Positions 1 to 9,375 of a DNA stretch of 64,000 nt are shown here, in pieces. This DNA comes from a virus. The number at the start of each line of letters is the position of its first letter. The stretch's first letter is position 1. The stretch spans positions 208,394 to 272,393 of IMG/VR virus record IMGVR_UViG_3300024308_000016. One strand, written 5' to 3'. The notes beneath the pieces were generated by a model. That model saw only the letters and a program-made list of their open reading frames with translations, was not told where the DNA came from and made no database searches. The position numbers and the translations under genes are program-made.

Positions 1-1
1 A

Positions 2-73
2 CTGAAGGTTTACAGTGATGCAGAAGTCAGCGCATTCGTTCAATACAACCTCAGGGACCACAATTTGCTATGA
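2..73 (+). CDS. C-terminal end of an upstream gene (partial)
   Basis: An open frame runs from the window edge and ends with TGA at 71-73, giving 23 residues ending in DHNLL. Its stop overlaps the ATG of the next gene in an ATGA arrangement, which is typical of translational coupling in this phage and supports it being real coding sequence. The start lies outside the window and the function cannot be judged. Confidence 0.55.
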   Translation: MKVYSDAEVSAFVQYNLRDHNLL

Positions 74-750
74 GTGTCAACTTCATTAATGAGACCGGCT
101 ATATTCTGGCAGCCAATACTGCACCCGGGGCCGCGATCTACATGAACCAGTACCCTAGTACGACAGTAGTGGTGGATATAACCATTACGCCAATAGGGGC
201 AAACACTATCCCGTTAAAGGTGACTATCCAAATATCGGGCCAGATTTTCGAGCTCATTCCAATTCGCCAACCCGATGAAACATATCGCTTGCAAGGCATC
301 ATTGTTCGATACCTGGAGATAATCAGGGCTATCGGTAATCCTTTTACCTTCAAGGTGACCGGTCTTCAGGAGACCAATGTGCTGCCTGCCGGAATGGATA
401 GCATCGCTACAGCCAATGCACTGCGAGAAGACCATTATGATCGCCCGCTTGGTTGGACGGAAACCGTTGCGTTGCCTTCCGCCAAATGGGGCTCGTGCAT
501 GGATGTGTGGATAACACCATTTACCGGATCTTCTTCCGTCGCCAAGCGGTTTACATTGTCAGTCCAATACCCTACTGGCGGCACCTACAAGGAGTATCGA
601 CCGTTTGATGTTCTTCCAATTACGGCACCGATGGTGTTCAGGAAACTGACCATTCCACCTGGGTCAACAGTTAAGGGTACCCTATATGGGAACATCGCAG
701 TGTATTACCAATGGGCTTGGCAGCGTATTGGTCCAACTCCGGATCTGTAA
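70..750 (+). CDS. Small beta-rich structural protein candidate, tandem copy 1
   Basis: The product has 226 residues and no transmembrane segment. Short alternating hydrophobic stretches suggest a beta-sandwich. The ATG overlaps the TGA of the partial upstream gene, and its own stop TAA overlaps the ATG of the next gene (TAATG), so the genes are probably co-translated. It resembles the next protein in size and pattern: both have a Cys-Met-Asp followed by hydrophobics near residues 140-155, and a Y/F-R-K segment about 35 residues from the end. I infer a diverged tandem paralogue pair, possibly capsid decoration or baseplate/fibre-associated. No family was recognised. Confidence 0.7.
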   Translation: MSVNFINETGYILAANTAPGAAIYMNQYPSTTVVVDITITPIGANTIPLKVTIQISGQIFELIPIRQPDETYRLQGIIVRYLEIIRAIGNPFTFKVTGLQETNVLPAGMDSIATANALREDHYDRPLGWTETVALPSAKWGSCMDVWITPFTGSSSVAKRFTLSVQYPTGGTYKEYRPFDVLPITAPMVFRKLTIPPGSTVKGTLYGNIAVYYQWAWQRIGPTPDL

Positions 751-1424
751 TGTCATACAACATCGCTAGCGGCGATCTCGCCTCCTCCTACCAAAAGACC
801 GTCTATGGAACCACCTGGAACGACTCTCGGGTCTACCAGGTGTGCTCCGTGAAGGTTACCGCCTACGGCACTGAGCCGTTGGTCTTCACCCTGGGCACCA
901 AGTTCGTTGAAGGCTCCGCCAACAACGACATCCAATACCGGATGCTCGCACGCAGGATCACCATCCAGCCAGGCGAGAGCTACGAGCTCGACTGCATTCC
1001 CACGTACTACAATCAGCAAGTGTATGTACGTCAGCTGTCGGGCAATGGGATCGCGTACATCTACGCCACGCCCTATGTCCCCAAAACCAATGCGCCTGTG
1101 CGCTTCATCGGCACCACGTCTTACCAGACTGGCGCCGGTGGTCAGGCCATCTACTATATGCAGCCTGCTCAAGGGCACTACTGCATCATGGACATCTTCG
1201 TGGGCGCCATCAGCGGCTCCCCGACGGTGAATATCATCACAGGTGCGACTGCCCCGTCAAACCTGCAAAACCCGGATTACATCATCCGCGGCGGCAAGGT
1301 GCTGGACTCTGAACCCTATATCTACCGCAAAGCCATGATGAAGCCATCCACCTACATGGTCGTTCAGGTTTCTAATGGCGTCGTCGATGTCACGATGCTG
1401 GGACTCGGTGTCTCGAACACATAA
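750..1424 (+). CDS. Small beta-rich structural protein candidate, tandem copy 2
   Basis: The product has 224 residues. I chose the ATG at 750 because it overlaps the TAA of the previous gene; the open frame extends further upstream but only inside that gene. Like its neighbour it is rich in Tyr, Thr, Ser and Gly with no transmembrane segment, which suits a virion surface or fibre-associated protein. The gene ends before a strong hairpin shared with the convergent baseplate gene. The paralogy with the preceding gene is by eye and weak. Function is unknown. Confidence 0.7.
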   Translation: MSYNIASGDLASSYQKTVYGTTWNDSRVYQVCSVKVTAYGTEPLVFTLGTKFVEGSANNDIQYRMLARRITIQPGESYELDCIPTYYNQQVYVRQLSGNGIAYIYATPYVPKTNAPVRFIGTTSYQTGAGGQAIYYMQPAQGHYCIMDIFVGAISGSPTVNIITGATAPSNLQNPDYIIRGGKVLDSEPYIYRKAMMKPSTYMVVQVSNGVVDVTMLGLGVSNT

Positions 1425-1430
1425 CCACAT

Positions 1431-1464
1431 CTCCCTGGAGCTCCCTTGCGGGGGCTCCAGGGAG
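1431..1464. terminator. Bidirectional hairpin between convergent genes
   Basis: An 11-bp perfect stem CTCCCTGGAGC / GCTCCAGGGAG sits between the stops of the plus-strand pair and the minus-strand spike gene. There is no long T tract. Confidence 0.7.
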
Positions 1465-1474
1465 GTATGACGTG

Positions 1475-2281
1475 TTAGTGAGGACCGTGGCCTCCGGGAA
1501 AGTGGGCATAGCCGCTGACTTGCAGGCTGCCTCGGATCTGTACGTTGCCACTGAAGATGGAGCTGGGAGCTTCAACATAAAAGCCCTTGGGTCCCGTGAT
1601 CTTGGGGTGACCATCCCGGGTCTCAAACCGACCTCCCGATGCATCGGTGAGCGAAACGTTGTTGTTGGCGCTGTCGAGCTCGATGATGTTTCCGACGTTG
1701 TCCTTGATGATGACTTTGTTCTCACCTGGGAAGATGTTGAACTCGTACATGAACTGCTCGCCGTCGCTTTGCGTGGTCACAAACTTGATGCTTTTGGCAT
1801 TCATCGTATCCCAGCGCATGTAGTAGGAACTGTCAAGGTCCCATGGAGTCAGCGTCGGGTCTCTCAGGTTTCCGATTCCCCAGATCACATCCTCCAGTCT
1901 TCGAAGCATGGGTTCCCGAAACTGTGTATTCCAGTACAGTTGTTCAGAGTCAGCGTACTTGTAGATCATCACCGTCTCATTGGCCCGCACATCTGGGGAA
2001 CTCATGAGGTGATTGTCGCCCATGGGGATCCAGATGGCTTCGACGATGGCGCGGGCGTCGGCCTTCACCGAAGTAGGCACTCCTTGCGCGTTGATGGGCT
2101 GCAGGTCATATTCCACCTTGGACTCATCAACCATCCCGCTTTGCATAGTCACCCGCTCGACTGGGTAGACACGGATGGTGTCGCTGCCTTCTTCTTTGTC
2201 TGCGGTGACGATCCCAATACTATACTCCCGAAGTCCGGACTGGAACTCATCGAGCAGTGTTCTAAATTGTGGCTGTTCCAT
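1475..2281 (-). CDS. Baseplate central-spike / gpV-like protein candidate
   Basis: The product has 268 residues. The start is ATG at 2281, preceded by AAGGA at suitable distance. The middle and C-terminal part (about 165-250) shows short repeats of NKVIIKDNVGNIIEL, NNVSLTDASG and SGNVQIRGSLQVSG, the pattern of the OB-fold-plus-beta-helix region of baseplate spike proteins (T4 gp5 / P2 gpV type). It ends in GGHGPH; His-rich tips can bind iron in such spikes. The assignment rests on this pattern and on lying in a structural region. It could instead be another trimeric beta-helical tail protein. Confidence 0.5.
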   Translation of the reverse strand: MEQPQFRTLLDEFQSGLREYSIGIVTADKEEGSDTIRVYPVERVTMQSGMVDESKVEYDLQPINAQGVPTSVKADARAIVEAIWIPMGDNHLMSSPDVRANETVMIYKYADSEQLYWNTQFREPMLRRLEDVIWGIGNLRDPTLTPWDLDSSYYMRWDTMNAKSIKFVTTQSDGEQFMYEFNIFPGENKVIIKDNVGNIIELDSANNNVSLTDASGGRFETRDGHPKITGPKGFYVEAPSSIFSGNVQIRGSLQVSGYAHFPGGHGPH

Positions 2282-2339
2282 AGATCCATTCCTTTTTGAT
2301 ACGTTGGATTCATGTTATGTATACTCCAGAAAGCCGGCT

Positions 2340-4841
2340 ATGCATCACGAACAATTGGTCATGAAGAAGAACAAACGAATGAAGTTGAGGGACATCGACT
2401 CATTCGTGCTTAACCCAGTAGCTAGGCTGCAGATGATCCTGGGCTCCAATGGCTCGGGCAAGAGTACAGTGCTCGAAGCGCTGTCTCTGCAACCCGCATT
2501 ACCTGCCCACTATGACAGGGGGGGCTTACAGTCTCATATCGTCACTCACCGAGGCTCCAGGTACGAGCTGGTGTATGATTTCACTGGCCAAAAGAACCAC
2601 TACTCCATTACCAAGGACGACGAGGTCGTGTATTCGGGCCATGTCTCCTCAGCGTGTGCGCAATATGTGGCTGAGCATTTAGGTTTGAGCCGAGAAGTGC
2701 ATGAAGTATGCATTGGGCGCCGCCGCTTTACCAAGATGAGCACAGCGGACCGACGTGCTTGGTTCACCAAGCTGTCCCCCATCGACTACTCGTATGCGAT
2801 TGGCTACTACAAACGCCTGAGCGACGCGTATCGGGACTTGGAAGGCACAGTCACTCGTCTGAGTGATCGACTGCTCAAGGAAAAGGACAAGCAGATCGAC
2901 GATATACGAGCCGATCAGATCCGCGAAGAGATCAAACGCTTGAGAGTATCCAAAGACGAGATGCTCAAACAATGGTCTCCTGTCAATATGACGATGGACG
3001 AGGCTCTCGCCCAGGTCGATGATGTCGATCGCAGGCTCACCCAACTGCACGATGACTACATGCGGTCCCTGAGTGTGTTCTCTGACCGTGGGGACTTTAA
3101 AAGCATCGACGATGTCCGTAAATTGGACTCCGACATCCGGGGCAAAGTCGCATTCCATCAAGCCTCCATCGACAAGCTATACAACCAGGTGGAGGAAAAC
3201 CGCGCACTGATTGCTAAGAGCCAGTTCATCGCTTCCCAGGACATGGCGGAAGTGGACGAGAAGATCCGTACCTGCAATGAAGCCGTCCAGAAAGCGGAAC
3301 ACGGTGTGCAGATCCGAGGGTATGCAGACAATGCATACGCCCTCAATGCGCTGGTGGGTATCTGGCATGAATTGATCAAGACACTGGGCCGTATAGAACC
3401 AGATCCGTACGGCAACATCACTGATCAGGCCATCGCAACTACAACCGATGCCATCAACCAAACCCGCATCCAGATCCAAAACGTTCAATGGGGCGTCAAC
3501 AAGTTGCGCGACGATCTCCATAAATGGGAGCACCGTACCGAGGACGATGTAGTCAACTGTCCAAAGTGTCGACACAGCTTCACTCCTGGAATGGACGAGG
3601 CTATGGCCGATGAGACCCGGAGGAAACTGGCTCTGCAGCTGGAGAGCCTGGACAAGAACACAACTATGCTCCGGGAGATGGAGGTGGACTTGCAACACAA
3701 GAGCGAGCAGCGGGCTTTACACAAGTATCTGTTTGCTATGATCCAGGGCACACACTCAGCACTGGAGCCTTTGTGGAACACCCTGATGGATGATAACCTC
3801 CTGAAGGGCAATCCCGGCAAAGCCATGATGCTACTAGAGATCGCTCGTACCGATCTTCAGTACCTCATCGAAGCTGACAAGGCCCGCCAGACGCTCACAG
3901 GTCTGTACGAGCTGAGAGAGATGAGCCAAAAGACGGCAGGTGTAAACTTGCAAGAGCTCCAGCACAAGAATGCACTTTTGGAGCGTGAGCTCTACGACCA
4001 CCAGCTCAAAAGCCAGACTTATTCCCGAAGACTCGATATCTTGGCTGTGATCCAAAAGGAATGGACGCTCCAGGAGAACACATTCGAGGCCCTGGATAAG
4101 CTCAAAGTCACTCGGGACTACGCCATCCTCCAGGCGGAGGAAGCTAATAAGAAGATCGTCATCAACTCCATCATGGCGCACTTGGATCAGGAGATCCTCG
4201 CTCAGGAAAAGGCCATCAGTCAGATCGATTCCCACAAAGCTGTGGTTCAAGCTTTGGAGACGGATATCGAAGAGTACAAGAGAAAGGCGAGGCTGCTCAA
4301 GAAGTCCATGGATGCTCTATCTCCGGCCAAGGGACTGATCGCCAAGGGACTGACCGGCTTCATCAACCACTTTGTTGAGCAGATGAATGCAGTGATCGCC
4401 AAGGTCTGGCTCTACCCTCTGCGGATCTGTCCGGTAAAGATCGACGATACCGAAGGCACGGTGGATTTGAAGTACAACTTCACCTACACCTATGACGACA
4501 ACCCCGGGGCAGATGACGTCAAGGACGCCTCAGGTGCTCAAAAGGAGATCTTCGATCTGGCTTTCATGTTGGTGTCGATGAAGCATCTGGGGATGGACGA
4601 CTATCCGATCTTCCTCGACGAGTTCTCCGTGAACATGGACTACGCTCACCGCAAGGAGGCGATGAAGCTGGTGCTCGATCTCCTGAACAGCTCCAACTTC
4701 TCTCAGATCTTCATGGTCTCGCACTATGAAGGCAGCTATGGCTCGCTGCACAATGCCGACATCACGGTGCTGTGCCCCGAGAACATCGAGATGCCAGCAG
4801 GCATGGAGTACAACGTCAACTCCAACATCGAGTACGCATAA
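2340..4841 (+). CDS. Rad50/SbcC-like SMC-family ATPase (T4 gp46-like recombination nuclease subunit)
   Basis: The product has 833 residues. Walker A is GSNGSGKST near residue 35. Long charged coiled-coil segments flank a zinc-hook CPKC at about 407-410. The C-terminal lobe has a signature-like SGAQKEIFD, Walker B IFLDEF near 758 and an H-loop VSHYEG. This is the Rad50/SbcC/gp46 architecture, the ATPase half of a DNA-end-processing nuclease used in recombination-dependent replication and host DNA breakdown. The expected Mre11/SbcD partner is not in the window. I chose the ATG at 2340 over an upstream frame that overlaps the divergent spike gene; ATGs at 2361 and 2379 are alternatives. AGAAAG precedes the chosen start. 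Confidence 0.88.
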   Translation: MHHEQLVMKKNKRMKLRDIDSFVLNPVARLQMILGSNGSGKSTVLEALSLQPALPAHYDRGGLQSHIVTHRGSRYELVYDFTGQKNHYSITKDDEVVYSGHVSSACAQYVAEHLGLSREVHEVCIGRRRFTKMSTADRRAWFTKLSPIDYSYAIGYYKRLSDAYRDLEGTVTRLSDRLLKEKDKQIDDIRADQIREEIKRLRVSKDEMLKQWSPVNMTMDEALAQVDDVDRRLTQLHDDYMRSLSVFSDRGDFKSIDDVRKLDSDIRGKVAFHQASIDKLYNQVEENRALIAKSQFIASQDMAEVDEKIRTCNEAVQKAEHGVQIRGYADNAYALNALVGIWHELIKTLGRIEPDPYGNITDQAIATTTDAINQTRIQIQNVQWGVNKLRDDLHKWEHRTEDDVVNCPKCRHSFTPGMDEAMADETRRKLALQLESLDKNTTMLREMEVDLQHKSEQRALHKYLFAMIQGTHSALEPLWNTLMDDNLLKGNPGKAMMLLEIARTDLQYLIEADKARQTLTGLYELREMSQKTAGVNLQELQHKNALLERELYDHQLKSQTYSRRLDILAVIQKEWTLQENTFEALDKLKVTRDYAILQAEEANKKIVINSIMAHLDQEILAQEKAISQIDSHKAVVQALETDIEEYKRKARLLKKSMDALSPAKGLIAKGLTGFINHFVEQMNAVIAKVWLYPLRICPVKIDDTEGTVDLKYNFTYTYDDNPGADDVKDASGAQKEIFDLAFMLVSMKHLGMDDYPIFLDEFSVNMDYAHRKEAMKLVLDLLNSSNFSQIFMVSHYEGSYGSLHNADITVLCPENIEMPAGMEYNVNSNIEYA

Positions 4842-4850
4842 GACCCCATC

Positions 4851-4874
4851 CTCAGGAGCCTTGCGGCTCCTGAG
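4851..4874. terminator. Bidirectional hairpin
   Basis: A 10-bp stem CTCAGGAGCC / GGCTCCTGAG with a TTGC loop lies between the convergent Rad50-like gene and the minus-strand gene ending at 4894. Confidence 0.65.
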
Positions 4875-4893
4875 GTGAGTGCTTATGTCCGTG

Positions 4894-5517
4894 CTACGGA
4901 GTGAGGTTCTGGATGATGTAGTCCTCCAGCTGCCGGATCTTGCCCTGTGCGTCGAGCAGATCGTTTTGCAGCCTGGATACCTGGGACGCAAACGTGGTGT
5001 CTGAGCCGATCACCACCTTGCGGCTGGCTTGCTCGGTCAGGTGCTTGTTCACATCCACCATCTGTACAGCAGTGGTCTCCACCATCTCGTGCGTGGCATC
5101 TACTCCTGCCTGGCTCTTGATCACTTCCTTCATGGAGTTGACCAAGAAGTCCAAGTTCTGCTGCACAGGCATGGGCGGCAGCTTCATGAAGACGCCGACG
5201 CCATGGTAGGGGACGCCATCTTGGATGGGATAGCCTTCCACGTAACTGACCGGCACCTGGATACGGTAGCCCCGGGTAGTAACCAGGACTGCGATTTCCA
5301 AGTTGCGAGCCAGATCTGTCTCGTACTCGCTTTTTTGCAGACCAGCGGGCTCGTAGATCTCCGCCCACGGGTCTTGGTTCTCAGCGATGTACTCCGACAG
5401 TTTGCGAAGTGCGATACACTCGCAGCGCTCCCGAGGTAGTGTGGTAAAGGGGGTTTTCAGCTGAAAGACCCCCGTCACTCCGGGAGACGGCGCCATGAAT
5501 TGCAGTTGTACACTCAT
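4894..5517 (-). CDS. Virion-associated protein candidate
   Basis: The product has 207 residues. It starts at ATG 5517, only 6 nt after the stop of the upstream minus-strand gene, so the two form an operon. The N-terminal half looks globular with beta strands. The last 50 residues (about 155-203) form a heptad-like helix ending RLQNDLLDAQGKIRQLEDYI, a probable coiled coil that could trimerise. No family was recognised. Its place with structural genes suggests a baseplate or tail role. Confidence 0.7.
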   Translation of the reverse strand: MSVQLQFMAPSPGVTGVFQLKTPFTTLPRERCECIALRKLSEYIAENQDPWAEIYEPAGLQKSEYETDLARNLEIAVLVTTRGYRIQVPVSYVEGYPIQDGVPYHGVGVFMKLPPMPVQQNLDFLVNSMKEVIKSQAGVDATHEMVETTAVQMVDVNKHLTEQASRKVVIGSDTTFASQVSRLQNDLLDAQGKIRQLEDYIIQNLTP

Positions 5518-5523
5518 AGCTGC

Positions 5524-6834
5524 TTACTTGTTGTAGAAGGGGTTGGAGCGAGCGGCCATCAGGTACGATGCCGACGCATGCGTGGCTGTGATGAACAGCT
5601 TGCCACCGCGGTTGATCTTGCGGATGCCCTGAGGCACGACACTCATGTTGGTGACCTTCTCCGCCTCGATGGTCATCCACAGCATGAACTGTACCCATTC
5701 CTGGGTCTCGGGCTTCATGCGCTGGAAGTCCGGAGATGTAGAAGGCACATCGATGAAGTCCGGATACAGGGTCTTCAGATCCTTCATGCCGGGCTGGTTG
5801 TTTTCCCCGTTCACGCTCAGCAGCGTCACCGACTTGTACGTCATGGGGAAGACGTTCAGATTGGCGCGCACATGGTTGGCGTTCATGAAATTGGTCAGCG
5901 TCACTGCGAAGTTCATGGACTCCTGGACATTGCTCATTGGCGAGTACAGGCCACTGAGCGTAGTCATGTTGGGGACCGAATGCAGATCCCAGCGTGGGTA
6001 AATCACGAATTCGGTACGCTTGAACAGGTCCGGGAACCAGGGTTCGAGCTCATGCTCCGGCGCTCCCGTGGATTCGACCAAGTCCTTGATCACTGCGTCC
6101 TTGATGGCGTCGGTGTTGTCACCGGCGGCTCCATAGATCAAGATACCCCAGTTGGTGGTGATCCGCTGGTCGGGATTGAACTTGTTGACGTAGTCAGTCT
6201 CGAAGATCGTGAAGACCGTCTCGGGCTTCAGGTTCTTGGCGGTCTGTGCCTCCAGCACAATGTCAGTGACGCTCTTTTTGTTGAGCTCATTGACGGCGAG
6301 CTGCCAGTCGCGCAGGAAGATCCGAGGATCTGGCACCGGACGGATGATCTTGTGATGATACTCCGGATACTCGGTGAGAAACACATCGTTGCTCATCCAG
6401 ATCTTGAAGTTGCTCAGATCTTCAAGCTTGGAGGTGAAGCTGAACCAGCTGGGAAGAGCGATGCCGGCGCCGTCGACCAAATCACCGAACTGAAGATCCT
6501 CGATCTCAGCGTAGTACTCAGCGGCAATGGCTGCGAGGAAATCCTGTGGGTTCGTCACCCCCAAGTGTGCCAGCGCATACTCATGGATGGACCGGATCAC
6601 CCGAAGGCCCTGATTGCTTTCGATGGTCGACAGCATCACTTCTTGGTTGCTGTTGGCATCTCGGCTGCTCATGGAGATCAGACGGTAGCCGGAGATCGAA
6701 GGATCCCAGTACTCGCCCTTCTCCATACTGTAGGTCTCACCCCACGTCGACAGCTCACCCACCGGGGAGTTGATCCCGGGGGTATTGATCAGCAAATCTG
6801 CGATCGTCGAAAAGCCTAGTATTTTCTTACGCAC
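5524..6834 (-). CDS. Virion structural protein candidate (436 aa)
   Basis: The start is GTG at 6834, with AGGAG about 10 nt upstream; no nearer ATG fits. The protein looks soluble, with mixed alpha/beta content and no transmembrane segment or motif I recognise. It shares a minus-strand operon with the 207-residue coiled-coil protein and is divergent from the membrane-protein/RNase H operon. A tail or baseplate structural role is inferred only from context. Confidence 0.7.
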   Translation of the reverse strand: MRKKILGFSTIADLLINTPGINSPVGELSTWGETYSMEKGEYWDPSISGYRLISMSSRDANSNQEVMLSTIESNQGLRVIRSIHEYALAHLGVTNPQDFLAAIAAEYYAEIEDLQFGDLVDGAGIALPSWFSFTSKLEDLSNFKIWMSNDVFLTEYPEYHHKIIRPVPDPRIFLRDWQLAVNELNKKSVTDIVLEAQTAKNLKPETVFTIFETDYVNKFNPDQRITTNWGILIYGAAGDNTDAIKDAVIKDLVESTGAPEHELEPWFPDLFKRTEFVIYPRWDLHSVPNMTTLSGLYSPMSNVQESMNFAVTLTNFMNANHVRANLNVFPMTYKSVTLLSVNGENNQPGMKDLKTLYPDFIDVPSTSPDFQRMKPETQEWVQFMLWMTIEAEKVTNMSVVPQGIRKINRGGKLFITATHASASYLMAARSNPFYNK

Positions 6835-6876
6835 GCTAGGTACTCCTATTTAAGTATATTCCCTACGGAGGTAACG

Positions 6877-7260
6877 ATGGGATTGTTAAAGATTCTGATG
6901 TCCATCATCCGGGACACATTAAGCATCCGAACCGGGGAGCTGAGGCTCCAAAGCAAGACGTTCAATGCCAAGAAGCTCTTTGCATTGACGCTGATGATAG
7001 TGCTGAGTGTCTCATGTGTGATGCTGAGCAAAAAGCTCATCAAGACCACGAACTTGCTACGCAAAGAGCGCGCAGAACACGCCAAAATGGTCCAGGATTG
7101 CGAGTCAAAAAACAAGACATCCAAGTCATCTGATAGCGGGAATGGCCTTAGGCCTACGTCGACTTGGATCTACCAAGACGGCAGCACGAATTACTCCGGA
7201 TGCCGGGCAGATGAGTGCGCATTTCTCAATCAGCAGTCCGTTTACGGAGAAACACATTGA
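6877..7260 (+). CDS. Small single-pass membrane protein
   Basis: The product has 127 residues. A strong Shine-Dalgarno CGGAGGTAACG precedes the ATG. One hydrophobic segment lies at about residues 34-55, flanked by lysines, followed by a basic helical stretch and a hydrophilic tail with cysteines (DCES, GCRADEC). Topology and size fit a spanin-like or other envelope protein, but no family is recognised. Its last codons overlap the TTG start of the RNase H gene, so the two are translationally coupled. Confidence 0.7.
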   Translation: MGLLKILMSIIRDTLSIRTGELRLQSKTFNAKKLFALTLMIVLSVSCVMLSKKLIKTTNLLRKERAEHAKMVQDCESKNKTSKSSDSGNGLRPTSTWIYQDGSTNYSGCRADECAFLNQQSVYGETH

Positions 7261-8804
7261 TCGAACTTGACCAGACCAAGAACTGGGGCATCGTCGCCTA
7301 CACTGACGGTGGCGCACGTCCCAATCCCGGCGCCACCGGCGCTGGGATACACGCCTATCTGTACGAGATAGATGCCAAGCCCGATCGCATCAAAGCCATG
7401 CGCTTTACCGTGGAAGATGTCTCACGTTACGCCATCCCCACGGTCAATGGCTATAAATACACCGACAAGGACGGAAAGATCTCGGCAGCCAAGGATAAGG
7501 AAGCCGTCCCTGTCAAGCCATCGTTCTTCCTGGAGATCTCCAAGAGCTCTTCAGGACAGCTGTCGAACAACTACGCCGAGCTCGAAGCCTTTCACCAAGT
7601 GCTGCTCACGTGCCGAGCGTACCTGTTCAAGCGCCTGCATGTCTGCGCGGACTCCATGTATGTGATCAATGGGATCACCGACTGGTGCAAGGGATGGGAG
7701 CGTAACGGCTTTCGCAACCGCTTCGGCGAACATATCAGCAACCGCGATCTATGGATGGCAGTCTGGGATCAGTTCAAGCTCATGCGCACTGAGGGCTACC
7801 AGATCTCGATCTCTCACGTCAAAGGTCATGCCGGACATCCGGGCAACAACCAAGCAGATTGGCTCGCTACCATCGGAGTGCTCCGAAGTCGAGACCTGCT
7901 GGACCAGACTGATGTGCGGCTGTACACGCCCAAGGAGTACTGGGAGCCCAAGCGAGAGCGCCATCCACTTCTGTGCCTGAAGCGCTTGTACTTCGACCGC
8001 CTGGGTGAGAACTACCAGCCGGGCAAGTATTTCATGGCTGACCCTGGTAAAGACGAGTCGTTGATCGGCAAACCCATGCCCGAGACCGTGTATGCCATCG
8101 TCCGCATGCATGAGCCTCACCCTATCATCGAGGCAGTGATGCGCAAGCAGTTCAACTACGGACAAGACTTCAACGAAGTCATGCGGATCAAGACGGACAA
8201 CTTGTTCGTGCCGGATGTGTACCGCATCATCCAGTCGCATGGTGCTTACGGGATGCTGCAGTTGTCATCAGCCAACAGCAATATCTACTGCGTCAATGAA
8301 GTGCCACTGACCCAGGAGCTGCGGCCTATCGGAATCATGATGCGAGCCATCGATTCCCTGAACTCCCTCGACGGCGTCTTTGACCAGTATCTGGAGATGA
8401 AGAAGTCGCCCGAGGCATTTGCGCTCACCAACAACCAGCTGCTCCAAGCTCATGATCTCACAGGTGAGTTCTACGAGACAGTGGAAAAGAAGGTCGGAAA
8501 GGAAGTCCGGCTTTCCAAGGTCTTGAAGAAGACCATTGGTGTGGGCTACAAAGACCATCCCATCGAGTTCAGTCTTGCCAACAAGGACGGCACTTCCCAG
8601 GATCGCAAGCTCAAGCTCAAGCTCGCTCTCGACCTTCCGGAACGTAATATGCTGAAACAATTGGAAACCGAGGATGTAACAGTAGAACTTATCACTTGGA
8701 GAGAGTCCGAACTCTCCGTCCGCTACGCGACTGTGATAAGCTGCTCAGCTGGGATGGCTATCTGGTCGAACTTTTATGCTGACCGCCTGATCTTGAAAGA
8801 GTGA
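7257..8804 (+). CDS. RNase H-domain protein (RNase HI-type N-terminus)
   Basis: The product has 515 residues. The N-terminal ~200 residues form an RNase HI domain with the four acidic residues in order: YTDGG, the glutamate of NNYAELEAF, CADSM and NNQADWLA, plus HVKGHAG before the last one. It would cleave RNA in RNA:DNA hybrids, for example removing primers. The ~300-residue C-terminal extension is not recognised. Near residue 228 it carries YWEPKRERHPLL, a motif also found at the end of the RecA-like protein in this window. I chose TTG at 7257 because GGAG precedes it by about 8 nt and it overlaps the TGA of the preceding gene (TTGA). RNase H followed by a RecA-like gene matches phiKZ gp155/gp152. 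Confidence 0.88.
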   Translation: MIELDQTKNWGIVAYTDGGARPNPGATGAGIHAYLYEIDAKPDRIKAMRFTVEDVSRYAIPTVNGYKYTDKDGKISAAKDKEAVPVKPSFFLEISKSSSGQLSNNYAELEAFHQVLLTCRAYLFKRLHVCADSMYVINGITDWCKGWERNGFRNRFGEHISNRDLWMAVWDQFKLMRTEGYQISISHVKGHAGHPGNNQADWLATIGVLRSRDLLDQTDVRLYTPKEYWEPKRERHPLLCLKRLYFDRLGENYQPGKYFMADPGKDESLIGKPMPETVYAIVRMHEPHPIIEAVMRKQFNYGQDFNEVMRIKTDNLFVPDVYRIIQSHGAYGMLQLSSANSNIYCVNEVPLTQELRPIGIMMRAIDSLNSLDGVFDQYLEMKKSPEAFALTNNQLLQAHDLTGEFYETVEKKVGKEVRLSKVLKKTIGVGYKDHPIEFSLANKDGTSQDRKLKLKLALDLPERNMLKQLETEDVTVELITWRESELSVRYATVISCSAGMAIWSNFYADRLILKE

Positions 8805-8829
8805 GGGCTCGCTAAAGTAGAGTCCATGA

Positions 8830-9291
8830 ATGCACAGTTTCCTTAACGCTACCGCTCCTGTCGGGGTTCCATCGATCTCCGCCGCTGCGCTTTCCGTGAT
8901 GGGTAAGATATTCCCGTCACGCATCAAACGACTCATGTTCGTCTTCAGTGTCCTTGGTTTCGTAGACGAGGCCATCGAAGATGACATGAAACTCATCGAT
9001 CAGCTCAATGGTCTACTGCGCTTACCTAAATCGCCAGACGTCTGCAAGGCGTCCATGCAAGTCAAGCATGCGATCTGGCAGGGCACAGGGATCAACTTCG
9101 AGTACATGGACCTTCATAGGCCCATGGAGGCGAGGAGAGCTGCTCTTGCCAATGACCGCGATCGCATGGTCACGTACTTTATCGACAACTGCCCCAAGTG
9201 GTTGCGATATGGACACGAGACTGCCGACATGCGCCGTGATCTCAACCATCTGTTCAAAGTCGTCGGGGAACTCCAACCCGAACTGGCTTGA
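8830..9291 (+). CDS. Hypothetical protein, 153 aa
   Basis: This is an open frame directly downstream of the RNase H gene on the same strand, starting at ATG 8830 with only a weak upstream GAG. The protein is mostly helical with a hydrophobic stretch near residues 35-48 (LMFVFSVLGFV), possibly membrane-associated. It is followed by a hairpin terminator. No family was recognised. The tight spacing in the operon supports it being real. Confidence 0.6.
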   Translation: MHSFLNATAPVGVPSISAAALSVMGKIFPSRIKRLMFVFSVLGFVDEAIEDDMKLIDQLNGLLRLPKSPDVCKASMQVKHAIWQGTGINFEYMDLHRPMEARRAALANDRDRMVTYFIDNCPKWLRYGHETADMRRDLNHLFKVVGELQPELA

Positions 9292-9307
9292 TGGCAGCAG
9301 GCCATAT

Positions 9308-9344
9308 ACCTATACCCCGTCCCCACAAGGGACGAGGTATAGGT
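9308..9344. terminator. Bidirectional two-part hairpin
   Basis: Outer stem CCTATACC / GGTATAGG and inner stem GTCCC / GGGAC are closed by an ACAA-containing loop, between convergent genes ending at 9291 and 9376. Confidence 0.65.
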
Positions 9345-9375
9345 TCTATGATGTCCAGTTTTCGGAAGATGTGCC

